Part shown: positions 1-11,259 of the stretch, in pieces | Layout of the letters: the number at the start of each line of letters is the position of its first letter | How positions within the stretch are numbered: position 1 is the first letter of the stretch | Origin: Petrosia ficiformis | Taxonomy: Eukaryota; Porifera; Demospongiae; Haplosclerida; Petrosiidae | Assembly: GCA_947044365.1 (NCBI GenBank) | Contig: OX345636.1 | Span: forward strand, 14,916,615 to 14,980,614 | Reading direction: 5' to 3' | Length of the DNA: 64,000 nucleotides | Position numbers and translations under genes: made by a program | Notes under the pieces: generated by a model | Databases searched by the model: none | Seen by the model: the letters and a program-made list of their open reading frames with translations, nothing else | What the model was told of the DNA's origin: nothing

Positions 1-149
1 TTCTGCTTAAGCATTTTAAAAAGTGGTTGATCTATGTATGCACTATACTGTATTACTATAGCAACTGTTACTTGCAGTTACACATGTACAAATAATTACA
101 CATAATTAGTATAGAAATATGTATTTACTAATATTTGATAAATATGTAC

Positions 150-2318
150 CGTTCCAGAAAAAGTATTCTCATTATTATCTTCATCAAGAAGAAATCCATG
201 AGGAACAAATCCGAAGCTACCATTGACAACTTTAGCCACTAGCGAATGAGGACAAGAGGAATTGGTTTCAGGTATCTCTGTCCACCATTGGGGGGTGGCA
301 TCTCCTAAAATAAACCAAACATACTCTGGATAAACTAGATCTCTGTAGTATGCCTGAATGGATAACAAATATTAGAGAGATATTACTTCATGGAATGCTT
401 CGTGTAGTAAATTATTTTATATTAGTACATACATATTGATTAATTCTTTTTTAACATGACGAGTACATAGAGTACAAGAAGGTAATTTTCAGTTTTATGA
501 AGGGTTCTTAGCTTTCAAAAAGGGTTCCAATCCCTTCAAAAGAACTCTAGACGTGACCCTGTAACACAGCTATCTACACAAATGTCAATGTAGAAAGATA
601 ACTCATTGTTGAGGTTATAGTTCAGATATACGCTATTGGCTGTTATAATTTTATAGTTGACATCATTACAATGACTCAATCTCCATTAGAGTGGTTATTT
701 GGCCTCTATACAAAAAATGAATGAGTAATACTTTAACTTAAGCTACAAAGAATGACTGGACTGCATATTAGTTCAGCATATAAATTTGGCTGTTATAATT
801 ATGAAAAGGCACCATACCAATCGAATGAGTTTTACATAAACTAGGACATTTTCTATAGTTAAGGTGAATGTTAGATTATTACAATTGCATACAGTTTACA
901 ATATAATTAACAATTATTGTAATCTCACCTCACAAAGAATTTTGTATAAATAATCACTATAAGTATTGACATGAATAATTCTGTGATTACCATTCGTTAT
1001 CTGTATGTAAATGTACAAATATATGTATCATTAAAAATAATTATGATTATAATAATAATTATGTGAATCAGTTTTGAAAAATCTATTAAAACTTGACTAT
1101 AGGTTTTTAATTTTCAGTTACAGCAGAAAATCAACTCCCCACAATTTTAGCAATATCAAACCTGAACTCTAACAGAGGTACATACTAACCCCATCAAGAC
1201 ACCATGCTATACATATATACATATATTGTGAATATTATTATAGTCTGGTACAATTAATCTATCATGAATATACTTAATCATGTTTGTGGTTTCAGTACCT
1301 CTTAGTACTGTAGTTAATATATACATGTATAATTAATTATTAATTATAATTATACATTTAAGGTGTCATTTGTTAACATGTACTTAGTAATTTCCATAGG
1401 TTGTGGATTTTGCTTTAGATACACATCACTTCAATTTCAAGATATTAAAATTTTGTTCCACCAGTTTATATACATCTGTGATACTTGTTGCAATCTTACA
1501 CGTATGTATACCTTCACAGGTGGTACTGTACATGTATATCTTGAAATTAATAGATCATACCAGGTCATGTAATTTATGATGTCATTTTAGTTTTCAGTAA
1601 CTAGAGCTGCTTAATCAGGTGATTGTACTCTTAGACTAGTAATTAAGTGTTATATGTTATTCATGATATTGAAGGTGTGACGCATGTATATCTTGAAATT
1701 AATAGATCATACCAGGTCATGTAATTTATGATGTCATTTTAGTTTTCAGTAACTACAGCTGCTTTATCAGGTGATTGTACTCGTAATTGTGTGTTAGATG
1801 TTATTCATGATATTGAAGGTGTGACCACATGTACAGGACCTAGATGTATGTTTTGTTGTGTTTCTATAATATTACTAATAATTGTTTATCAATTTCCTCG
1901 ATTAGTTTATGGTAACAAAACAGTGATTTCATTGGTTGCTTTCTTATGTGATTGTTTTGCATATTGTAATATTGCGCAATATACACCAACTGCAATTATA
2001 CATTATATATAATCATACATGTATATAATATATGTATATGTTATAACACACCTTTCAGTGCTATATTAGATTTATACTCACAGAGCCTAAGGGCTGTAGG
2101 CTGAGGGCAAGGGGATTATAAATCTGTAGTATGTGTAGGCGTGTTATAATGAATATATTTCCGGAAAGGCAAAACTACTGTAGTTGTGTGTAGTTTCATT
2201 TGTCTTGAGTTTGGACCAGATGAATGTTATACTTTTGTAATTTGTGTTGGCATGGTGATGGCAGGTTTTGTATCTGATTTATAAACCTGTGGCTACTTTG
2301 AAGTTTTGCCATATCAGA

Positions 2319-2360
<42 letters not shown>

Positions 2361-5300
2361 TATATATAATTATATATTATAATTATAATTATACTGAATT
2401 TATAATAATAACAATATATATGTATGATGTATATACAAACTTGATCTTCTTAGTATTATACTTACCACACTAAACACTTCTTCATAAGGAAATTCCTCAA
2501 GATCTGATTTAAGAGTCACAGAACTATCAAGATAGAAACCTTCTATATCAAATATCATCTCAATTTGATCAGTCACCTGAAAAATGGTGGATAAATAAAT
2601 GTAAAATTGTATTGAACAAAGTAGTGGTAAGATGAATGATGGAAAACTGCATTCAAAGCTTTGCCTATAAAAAACGAAGCAAAGGTTTGTGGTTAATACA
2701 TATGTTTTTTTTATCAATGTTGAATTTATTGTTGGTAGCAGAAAGCCTCCAAATTTATTATAAAGCAGTAGTTTATAACAGGTACATGTACTATTCTCGT
2801 TCTATTCACCGATTCCTTAATCAAGAAAACTGACAAACCTCAGGCAGATAGCAACTTGATCTGTGATGCCCAAATCATTATCTAAAATCTCAAATGTATT
2901 AGCAAACAATGAAGTTAGCGTGGTGTTGAAGCTCAAATGCAAACATCAAATATTTTCCAAAACAAGTGTACTATCAACAGAACAGTACAATACAGTACGA
3001 TACTGTACAATACAGTATAGTGGTGTAGAGATATTGAGTTGCCTGTTGAACATTTTGACTTATTTTTGTCCCTTTTGCCTTGCCCTGTTCCCTATAAACA
3101 TTGAGCCGACTAGCGGACAGTTCGACCTATTTTCACCTGTATTGTCCTGCTCCCTATATACTTTGTATACAATTCAGTTTCAATTTAACCAGACATTCAC
3201 TAGATTTACATGTATTTGTATAAAGTAGCATTTGTGAACATAATATGTTAGATTTATCACGAGGCCCAGGCTATTCCACACTACTATTCTACTGTAACTG
3301 TACTATAAGATAAAACAGCATTATCAATAGTGCTGCATGTACATAGTAGGTAGCTATGCTATTTTCACTGTTTGATGAATTTTTATTGTCCAGTAGTGCA
3401 CATGTGTAGTGTGTATTGTGTACATACAGTATGTATCAGTGGTGTGGCAATTACTGCCTTAAAGTAATCAATTTCCATTACAATTACTTGTGTCTTTGAT
3501 GATTACCATTACCATTACCATTACTAATTTTTCAAGAGTAATCAATTACAATTACAATTACTTTACTGCCAATTACAATTACCATTACAAATTACTATGT
3601 CAATTACTTTCTAATTACATGTATTGTGAATTTATCTTAAGAAAAAATAAAGTTTCTAAATTTTTTAGTTTCAATCTACTCAGCAGTGGTGTTAAAATTT
3701 TGCCACCTTGGCTGAACACCCTTTCGATCGAAGCAGATGTAGCTGGAACTGAAAAAATTTGCTTTACGAGACGAGAAAGTGAAGGAAACTCTTTTTCCTT
3801 AACCTTCCAATATTCCATTGCATCTTCCACCTCCAAAGTGTCACTTAATAATATTCATTTTAGGGTGTGGTGAAGTTTTAATCATATTCATTTATTGTGG
3901 TTCGGTAATTAGCAATTGCAGGTATAATTACAATTAAAAATCAATTACCATTACCAATTACTTGTTGTCCAAATAGCACAATTACAATTAAATTACAATT
4001 ACTGTATATACTATTAATTGTAATTAATTACAATTACCAATTACCATTACCCCACCACTGATATGTATGAACTTAATGTACATGTACAGTCACATGTATG
4101 TGTACTTAATACCACATGTACAATCACATGTGCATGCACTTAATATATATGTACAGTCACATGTGTATGTACTTAATACCACACGTACAATCACATGTGC
4201 ATGCACTTAACATATATGTACAGCACATGTGCATGCACTTAATACACATGCACAGTCACATGTGTATGGAATTATGGTATAGTCACAATCTTGCAGACTT
4301 GTTTGATAATAAAACCTGTATCACTAATGTGACAAAAGTTGACTGTACTGACAGTTCAGGATCCAAAAATGTTCAATGTTACAAATTTTAAAATGGACTC
4401 ATATTAAACAAACACAATTCACAGACATAATTATGCATAAATAAACAGATGCCAATAACTGATTTCCTACCTCAGTGAAAACAATTTCTTCTTGTGTGAT
4501 GATTGCCATTTGTCGCCAACCAAACTGTCTCATCAATTCAGCCATTGTTGCGGCACTGAGATCAAAAGATGGTAATGTATTATGGAAGTCCCGATAAATC
4601 TTTCGATCATTGAGAACTGAAGCTGATGAAGCATATGCCATCTGTATGAGAAGAAAATAAAAAAATGAATGCACTCACAGTGCAGAACCCTCACCACGAG
4701 TGTGATTGGGAAACAGGAACAATAATCACTGACATGAAAATAATTGCAGACAATATTGACTTGACTATAATAATAATTATGATACTTATATATGTGCATG
4801 TATGTGAGTGTGTGTTATATACAACTTAAACTCCGTACCCGTCCTACATAATTCCTAATATAGAAGGCAAATAGGTGGAGCTAGAAAGTGTTCATCATAG
4901 CAGAAATCTTAGAACCAGCTTGATGTTGTAGCAGCCACTACTTCAATTGTACTTGATTTCAAGCTGTAATTTGACAGTGATAGCCTTCAAACAAGATGAG
5001 TTGTGTTTCCATGTACTCTTTTGCTATATATGAGAAGTCTTCAGAAAGTCATGAAATGGCAATCATCAGTTGTAAAATTTGTCATAACTTCATAACCAAA
5101 CGGTTTTTGAATAAGCCTGTTTTTTATTTTCATCCTTGTATAATTTCACGTCTTTCGGTAGCTCGATTGAAGTCCCAATGTTGTTAGTAGTCCAGACATA
5201 TACAGACAGAACACCTGATTACAATAACCCTCCGCTCCGCCTATGCGGGTGAGGGTTACTGTAATCAATGAAATAAGCAATGAAACAAGCAATGAAACAA

Positions 5301-8300
5301 GCAATGAAACAAGCAATGAAACAAGCAATGAAACATACACATTAGGATGGGTCTTCAATAATGTGAACCACTTAAGTCCATAAATCATTAAGCAATGGTG
5401 CACTGTAAAACGTAATGGGTTATTTTAACCTTTACTTTGGTTGAAATTCCTTGGTTTTCCTACTAGGTAGTAAATATTAACAAGTACTAGTTTCATTTGA
5501 TCTTTGACTAGTATGTGTCATAATAAAGCATAGTAACAAAAATAGTATTAATAATATTATAATAGTATAAAGATGTTACATCATGTACATGAATTTGTAC
5601 TTAAAATAGTAGATAACACCTGATGTAAAATTTTTGAGAAGTTTAGAGTAAATGTACTTATAATAACATACAACAGATGTTTCAGAAGTTTAAAATAACT
5701 GGAGTAACTATGTACATGAAATTGTACTTATAATAGCAAATAACATCCCATGTACAGATATTTGAGAAGTTAGCCTATGCATGTATTTACTATAGTATTT
5801 GCATTAAAATATTTGAAGTACATTGTATTGTTTTGTAAATCTTCCTTATTATGGCATGTACTTTTATATACTAGTTAATATAGATCAAGAAATAAATTAC
5901 TGCTTGTAAACATTACCTAGCATTAAAGAAAATCTGTATTGATTTATCTAAGAAGAATAATGTATTGAAACTCATGCAACCAAATAATAGTTAAAATAAC
6001 CTGTTAATGTTTACCGTGTGGAGTCTGTACTGTTAAAACCTAATAACTAACAATACATGTACATACATTATAACTATGTAAGCTAATATGGAGTGTCAAA
6101 AGTATGATGCACATACTATCATATGAGGGATACTACATGATGACACTTGAGATGGAAAGAAAGAAAGAAAGAAAGACAGACACCTGAGGCAATGAAATAG
6201 GGTCTGATTAGATTATCATGAGGTGAGTCACATAGGTCAACCATTTCATGAGGTAGGTTACTTTTTCAAACTTAGTAGTTCACAGGTTGATGATTAAATG
6301 TATAAGTCAAAGAATGAAATCTCAGTACACATGCTGCTTTTTTATTGAATGCCAAATGAGTCACCAAACGTTCACAGATATAGTGCATTTTTAATGTGCT
6401 GACCACATATTTTGAACATGTTGATTTCAGACTATGAATTTCTATTTACAGTTTTACTAATAATTTCAGTTTAGTGTCTGATAAGCTCTTAGCTATTCTA
6501 TCCTCAGGGCTCTTGAGAGTCTCTCATGACATTATAGAACAAATCTAATATACATTAATTGCCTCATTCATTATTAAATTATTATTAACAGCCTTTTCAT
6601 ATGGTAGTAAAGTTTATTTTGTTATGTACTATATATAGTCATATGTAATTATTAATACTATTCATAACTAATTATAACCAGACAAAATGTGACAAAATGT
6701 GACAAATCATCAACTACATTGTGTATATGCTTGAAATCATCAAGTCATAATTATCTACTGAGACATAATATAGGAAGTTATTGGTAGTAAAAGCAATTGT
6801 TATCACTAGTTACATAATCATGAATGTCTATTACATATGAAGAAATGAATAATTATGTTGTTATGAAAATAGTTAATTGCTTATAGCCACTGAGGCAACC
6901 ACTGTGTATATAAATAACAAAATCAATTTTAGAAAGAATTAAAGTTCTGTATAAAGCCTAATATAAACTCAAAACTGAATATAAAATCCAGGAACCGAAT
7001 GATCAAAAGTAGATGTAACTTGAAAATTATAGTCCAAATATCAAACGTTTCAAAAAAGAAGTCAGCACATCAAAATGCCCTATATCTGATAGTGGAACTA
7101 CTGTCAGAGGTTTAACCCTTAGAACACTGATGTCACATATATGTGACGTTTCACCCCTACGTGGTTCGGAGTGTGTTCCTAGCATTACGAAGCCCTCCAA
7201 ATCCTTGTAATTGATGTCAGGCACAAGCCCATGAAAATGGGTAAACAAGTTGCTACTTTTTCGGCTGCCCTTTGGCCTAAATAGCGAGTATGGGGGAATT
7301 TTAAAGGGGGGTGTCCCCAGGGGTGTGTCTAGAGACTGGAGATTGGGGGGGCCAATCAGTGGCTGTTGTAGAATTATATTTGTGCCCTGCGCAGGGTAAA
7401 AAAATTTTACATTATTAATTATTCATAGTGGGTGTGGTCAATTAAAATTAATCAATTAGTGCAAAACCTGTTTACATGCTTGCTCACTATAGCAGTTTCT
7501 TGTAGTCTTAAACAACATCAATATCAAAGAAAAGAGTAAGTGCAGTGGATAATATTTAAGATTATAAAATATTTGTTCATAACTGCCCAAGGTCACGGCA
7601 AGGTGAGACACCATCTGGGGGGGCACAGGCCCCCCCTGGCCACGCCACTGGGTGTCCCCCCGTTGATGGGGGTTTGAAGGGGCACAGCCCTCTCGCCGCC
7701 CACGCAAATTGTGGTACCTGAGGCATTTCCCTTGCTGTAAAACCAGAAATCGTGGGTGTAGCGGTATGAACATGCAGTGGGGTCATTGTTTGCCCCAGTT
7801 CCAGTCAAAAGAGGGAGAGCACTGCATTTGATTTAATCCTACAAAGCGCTTGGGGACTTTCGAGTCCCGGTAAGCAAGTTGGTAGAAGTAGTGCTCCATG
7901 TCGGAAAAGAAGCCAAGTTTGGGGTAGAGAAAGTGAACGGTAGCCAAAATATATGCAATAGATCGCCAGTGTTGGAAATGGGAAAGTAATTTGAAAAACA
8001 AGCTCAGTGCTGTAAGGGTTAATTTCCAATTTCATGATTTTAAATGACATTCTGGAAAAAATGAGTTCATATATAAGAGGCTTTGTTTCTGAATACAAAA
8101 GTAAACATTTGACTGTTGTTCCACATTCTCATATTGGTACTGGACATTATACTATTGAATACTTAATAATAATATTAATAATCACACTAGGCTATACCAA
8201 GGAGCTGAATGCAAACATCAAAAGTAGGCATAAATGGGCAAAGGAAAACTGAATATGAATGCCTGATATAATATATCCGACGTCTGATATGATATGGGTC

Positions 8301-9561
8301 ATCTAATATGGTGTTTATTGTTAGAAAGCAGAATAATGGAGGAATTAACAAAAAATAATCATAATGTTACGAGAGACTGTAGTGGAATTTTGAACCATTT
8401 AGCATCCATAAGAAATCAATCATCAAGTGCACAAGTGCTAAAAAGTGAGCTTTCATTCTATTTTCGTATACATCTAAAAATCTTGAAAAAATAAACCAGC
8501 TCATGACTACCACATGAAAAGTCAGTGTGCCTCACATCATGAAAATCTATATCTACCTCATGAAATCCAATCTATCTCATGATGAACCTACGTAATGTAA
8601 TAACTGTGATATTGATATGTGGTTCATACTTTGGCATTGATTACACAACGTAATTTCCGCCTCAAAGTTACACTTCTAGAATAAACACTGGTTCCTCCAA
8701 TTGATATTAATTTGGAAAATTAAAGGGACAAGATGAAATTATTATAGACCTCTCATGATGATCAGTTATTAAAATGCCATGTGAACACATACAAACAGTT
8801 TAGCTACTTTAATAACATGATATAGCTATATAAATGTATGCCCAACATTATATAATTATACTTGTATAAAAATAATCTATTTTTGCCACCCAAAATAAAA
8901 TTTAATGTGTACTTTACTTAGTTTCTCTCTCGCTCTCACACACATAGACACAGACACACAGATACACACACAGACACAGACACAGACACAGACACAGACA
9001 CAGACACACAGACACACACACACACCTGTGGCATATGCCAATGGTGACTGATCTCTGCTACAGGAATAGTAGCTACAGAACATCCACAACATAGAAGAGA
9101 GATATATGTAGGTTGAGTGTCATTGGCAAAGTGGTGAAAAAAAGCATCCAAAGAATGTTGTCTGTTACACTAAAGAAAGATAGAAGACTAAACAAAGAAA
9201 ACTGTAAAGTGTACTTAAAGTGAATTCATGTAAATACATGTAAACAATGTACAAATCAATTTGATTATTTATTATCATCACTTACATTTGAGTCCAGTAT
9301 TGTAGTATATTTGAGAGTATAATTTTCAAGAATATCTAAACGATTGTTAATCTGCTCAAGAGCCTTGTCAATAATAGGAATGGCGCCAGAAGAAATAAAG
9401 TCTCCTGTTTTGGAAGTAATAAACGAGAAATATAGAGGAATTTTATCTGCAGGATAACCAAATGACAAAGAAATCAGAAGAATATAAAATACAGAGCTAA
9501 ACATGGCTAACTGCATCACTAAAATTATTAGTTTATCAAACAAACCAAACCAAACTAACAT
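150..9561 (-). CDS. GABA-B-receptor-like class C GPCR, N-terminal ligand-binding part (3' end beyond window)
   Basis: Partial minus-strand gene, six exons rebuilt from splice borders: 9286-9561, 9026-9169, 4471-4641, 2466-2576, 929-1000, 150-353. All junctions are phase 0 and together give 326 residues. Exon 1 encodes a hydrophobic leader, probably a signal peptide; an internal Met at residue 16 would give a shorter one. It then reads IPLYFSFITSKTGDF, the first strand of the ANF_receptor/periplasmic-binding-like fold. Exon 2 has LLCCGCSVATIPVAEISHHW and exon 3 MAYASSASVLNDRK, the region diagnostic of GABA-B and related class C receptors. The 72-nt exon (24 residues, ending YKILCE) joins AYYRDLVYPEYVWF, matching the family pattern of a Cys before AYK..L....YVW. 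N-glycosylation sequons such as NYT and NGS are present. The seven-helix region is not in the window. The family call is firm; the GABA ligand is not shown, because sponge receptors of this group are diverse. The 4.4-kb intron 2 is full of transposons. Confidence 0.85.
1531..1824. repeat. Two-copy tandem duplication, about 150-bp unit
   Basis: Two adjacent near-identical units (1531-1682 and 1683-1824) both start CATGTATATCTTGAAATTAA and end with the same block ending GATATTGAAGGTGTGAC. They differ by a few substitutions and a short deletion. They lie in the intron between the 72-nt and 111-nt exons of the receptor gene. Short ORFs crossing them have no family resemblance. Confidence 0.8.
2041..2149. 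mobile_element. Short foldback/MITE-like element
   Basis: Ends are inverted (TTATAACACACCT at the left, AGGCGTGTTATAA at the right) and a second internal inversion surrounds GGGCTGTAGGCTGAGGGC. No coding capacity. Probably a miniature DNA transposon in the receptor intron; family not assigned. A TA-rich microsatellite follows at about 2322-2395. Confidence 0.5.
3437..4060 (-). mobile_element. hAT-type element with ATTACA-rich subterminal repeats and a transposase remnant
   Basis: The termini CAGTGGTGTGGCAATTAC (left) and the reverse complement of CCATTACCCCACCACTG (right) form an imperfect inverted repeat. They are flanked by 8-bp direct repeats GTATGTAT (3429-3436) and ATATGTAT (4061-4068), differing at one base; 8-bp duplications are typical of hAT. 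Both subterminal regions are arrays of ATTACAATTACC-like words. The interior (about 3615-3836, minus) still encodes a hAT C-terminal dimerisation segment: YWKVKEKEFPSLSRLVKQIF, then SVPATSASIERVFSQGG. The rest of the transposase is gone, so the copy is not autonomous. Confidence 0.85.
3615..3836 (-). pseudogene. hAT transposase C-terminal dimerisation domain remnant
   Basis: A 73-residue open stretch contains the hAT dimerisation signature: a hydrophobic LSRLVKQIFSVPATSAS followed by ERVFSQGGKI and a Leu-rich tail ending in FLKIN. In full-length hAT transposases this domain is the last ~80 residues and mediates oligomerisation. No zinc-finger or RNase-H-like catalytic part is nearby, so this is a fossil inside the 624-bp element. 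The family call is firm; function is presumed lost. Confidence 0.8.
4071..4269. repeat. Minisatellite, about 33-bp unit, six copies
   Basis: Six units begin ACTTAATA and continue with variants of CACATGTACAATCACATGTG. Two alternating variants (PyGTACAGTCACATGTGTATGT and CCACATGTACAATCACATGTGCATGC) give a higher-order dimer pattern. It directly follows the hAT element. A long ORF across it is a by-product of the periodicity. Confidence 0.85.
4925..5262. repeat. Dispersed repeat fragment related to 39419-39905 and 41395-41600
   Basis: The segment has words in common with the 39.4-kb element: a tract resembling TTTTTGATTTGAAGTGTTTC, then AAAGTCATGAAATGG, a block near TTTTATTTTCATCCTTGTATAATTT, and a CG-containing end resembling CCTCCGCTCCGCCTATGCGG. 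ORFs in the three copies align only as repeat-derived reading frames. Probably a non-autonomous DNA transposon; superfamily unknown. Confidence 0.5.
5267..5334. repeat. 12-bp tandem repeat (AATGAAACAAGC)
   Basis: About 5.7 head-to-tail copies; the first carries one substitution (AATGAAATAAGC), the others are identical. The four-residue periodicity of the antisense reading (SLLV) has no protein support. Confidence 0.9.
5400..6075. repeat. Degenerate intronic repeat with GTACTTATAATAGCAAAT blocks
   Basis: Blocks similar to GTACTTATAATAGCAAATAA followed by a TTGAGAAGTT word recur at about 5596, 5655 and 5727, spaced 60-75 bp, and a related block is near 27990. No coding signal. It lies in the receptor's large intron. 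Confidence 0.45.
6134..6196 (-). mobile_element. tRNA-derived SINE, 3'-tail fragment
   Basis: Contains the GAAAGAAAGAAAGA run followed by GACACCTGAGGCAATG, identical in design to the tails of the complete SINEs at 52689-52850 and 54131-54282. The tRNA-related head is missing, as expected of a 5'-truncated insertion. Confidence 0.65.
6200..7110. other. Intronic sequence without recognised features
   Basis: AT-rich intron of the receptor gene. Apart from scattered AT-rich words I see no exon with phase-compatible borders, no inverted repeat of note and no RNA gene. Confidence 0.5.
7116..8018. mobile_element. piggyBac-like element flanked by TTAA
   Basis: Ends CCCTTAGAACACTG (left) and CAGTGCTGTAAGGG (right) are inverted and are flanked on both sides by TTAA (7112-7115 and 8019-8022), the target site of piggyBac-type transposons. 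A 333-bp hAT-like element is nested inside. Open stretches on the minus strand (for example GLESPQALCRIKSNAVLS near 7850) may be remnants of a former product, but I cannot name it. Class assignment rests on the TTAA and the CCC.. terminus. Confidence 0.7.
7318..7650. mobile_element. hAT-type MITE nested in the piggyBac-like element
   Basis: Termini CAGGGGTGTGTCTAG and the reverse complement of GGCCACGCCACTG, with G/C-rich subterminal runs (GGGGGGGCC and CCCCCCC). Perfect 8-bp target duplication GGTGTCCC at 7310-7317 and 7651-7658. No coding capacity. Its position inside 7116-8018 shows it arrived later. Confidence 0.85.
8935..9025. repeat. CA/GACACA microsatellite next to a splice donor
   Basis: A run of ACACAG and ACAC units abuts the donor of receptor exon 2. 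On the minus strand the exon ends CCACAG and the intron starts GTGTGTGTGT, so the donor GT is the first unit of the microsatellite. Confidence 0.85.
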
Positions 9562-10952
9562 TGTAAATCTGTGATACTAACTGCTTTTATACCCTCTGAT
9601 GTGAATCTCTACAAGTTATGATTAATCATTTACTACTAAAGGTCATTTATATCGATTTCAACCTCTCATAACTTTAGTTGGGGAATAATAACAATCTCTA
9701 TACTCGCACAGTTTTCATATAATTATCCTTTCCATTGTTTTATGCATATATCAAATTTCAAACTATTGTTTAATTATTGAGTTACAGTATAAACATGTGT
9801 TAACCTTATGGCATTAAGCTGTACACTGTAGTACATAATTATATGTATTGAGTAATTTGAGCTACCTTCTGGCAATTTTATATGCAATATAATGTATAGT
9901 TTAATATACATAACATAACATACTGTACAGCTGTTTAATGCCATAAGGCCTATACTATTACTGTAGGAGGTTAATTGCTTTTACTGTAACTGAATTATCT
10001 TTACTATAGTGTATATATAGGTTAATGCCATATACGGTTAATTAATAGATATATGTAACTCAATACATTATATGTACTATAGTGTATAGTTTAATGTCAT
10101 AACTGATAAGGTTATACTCACAAGCAAATACTTATGCATGAAATTGTTGTATTTACCAGTACATAAATAAATAATATTATTTTGACACATAATATTATAC
10201 TCAAGAGAAAGATTATCTGCATGAACAACATCACTTCTTAGATTACATTTAATTACTTTGTGTGTCAAATTGGCTATTCTAGTGCAATTCCTCCCATAAA
10301 GGGAAACAAAAAAACATTTTCATCATCAGTTTGGTAGTTAATTAGTATAATGTGTGTTGCTTCACCATGAAGAGGTAAAGGGATTTTTAAGATCCATCTA
10401 TGATTACATTGAGGTTAATTCATTATAGTAACTGTAACTTGATACATATCTATTATATAATTATACTTATAAGCAAAATTTTTATGCATACATAAGAGAA
10501 GGATTATATGTGTGTGTATCATGTGTTAGGTCTTAGATTACTCATAATTACTTTATGCACCAGACTGGCTATGTCTAGTGCGATTAGCCATAGTCTAATG
10601 TGTCATGCCCACTTGTGCATAAGGCATGATGACTTCAAAGCTTTTGACAATTATGATACGTTCACCATGGTTTGTGATACATGCCCTGTGGTTTACATAT
10701 ATATGGGTGTAAACAATTTTATAGTGTGGTCAAAAAGCTTTGAAGTGCAGGAAATGTATTTATTATGTCATGTCCTCTTGTGCAATATCAGACTTACAAT
10801 CACCTTGCCCTCGGACTACAGCCCTTGGTGATTGGTATCACATAACATATATAATTATATACATATATAATATATAGCTTATAATTTTATTTACCACATA
10901 TAATGATTGTATAATTCAATGCCAAGAATTTATAGTATTACTTTCCTTGCAT

Positions 10953-11131
10953 TAAGCCCACCTATCATCCACTAGGCAACTTTGGAGTTGGCCTACTCCA
11001 AAACTGCCGTAAAAAGTAGTATAGGTTGTAAATATCAAGCAACATGTTGCCACAAAGTAGAAGCATGCTCTATTAACTGGCAACATAGAGTAGGCCAATT
11101 CCAAATTTGCCTAGTGGATGGTATAGGCTTA
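10953..11131. mobile_element. Foldback MITE
   Basis: A 179-bp element with arms of about 45 bp: TAAGCC...CATCCACTAGGCAA at the left and TTGCCTAGTGGATG...GGCTTA at the right, each continuing into a GGCCTACTC word. It interrupts the degenerate repeats at 9960-13560. No coding capacity; class unknown. Confidence 0.7.
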
Positions 11132-11215
11132 CATCATACATCCTAGGCATTTGGGTTATATCCTGTTTATTACTATAAATGATGTGTGAGGGTAAACGTT
11201 ACATGCAGAATCTGC

Positions 11216-11216
<1 letters not shown>

Positions 11217-11256
<40 letters not shown>
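11217..11256. repeat. (TA)n microsatellite
   Basis: About 20 uninterrupted TA units. Confidence 0.9.

Positions 11257-11259
<3 letters not shown>

Noticed and set aside
2636..3228. Plus-strand ORFs of 65 and 121 codons
   Set aside because: They lie in receptor introns, show low-complexity and biased composition, and have no family resemblance.
4116..4391. 91-codon plus-strand ORF rich in His, Met and Cys
   Set aside because: Encoded by the 33-bp minisatellite and its flank; periodicity explains the open frame.
7456..8098. Several overlapping minus-strand ORFs as a host gene
   Set aside because: All lie within the TTAA-flanked element and its nested MITE, and frames change across the MITE border.
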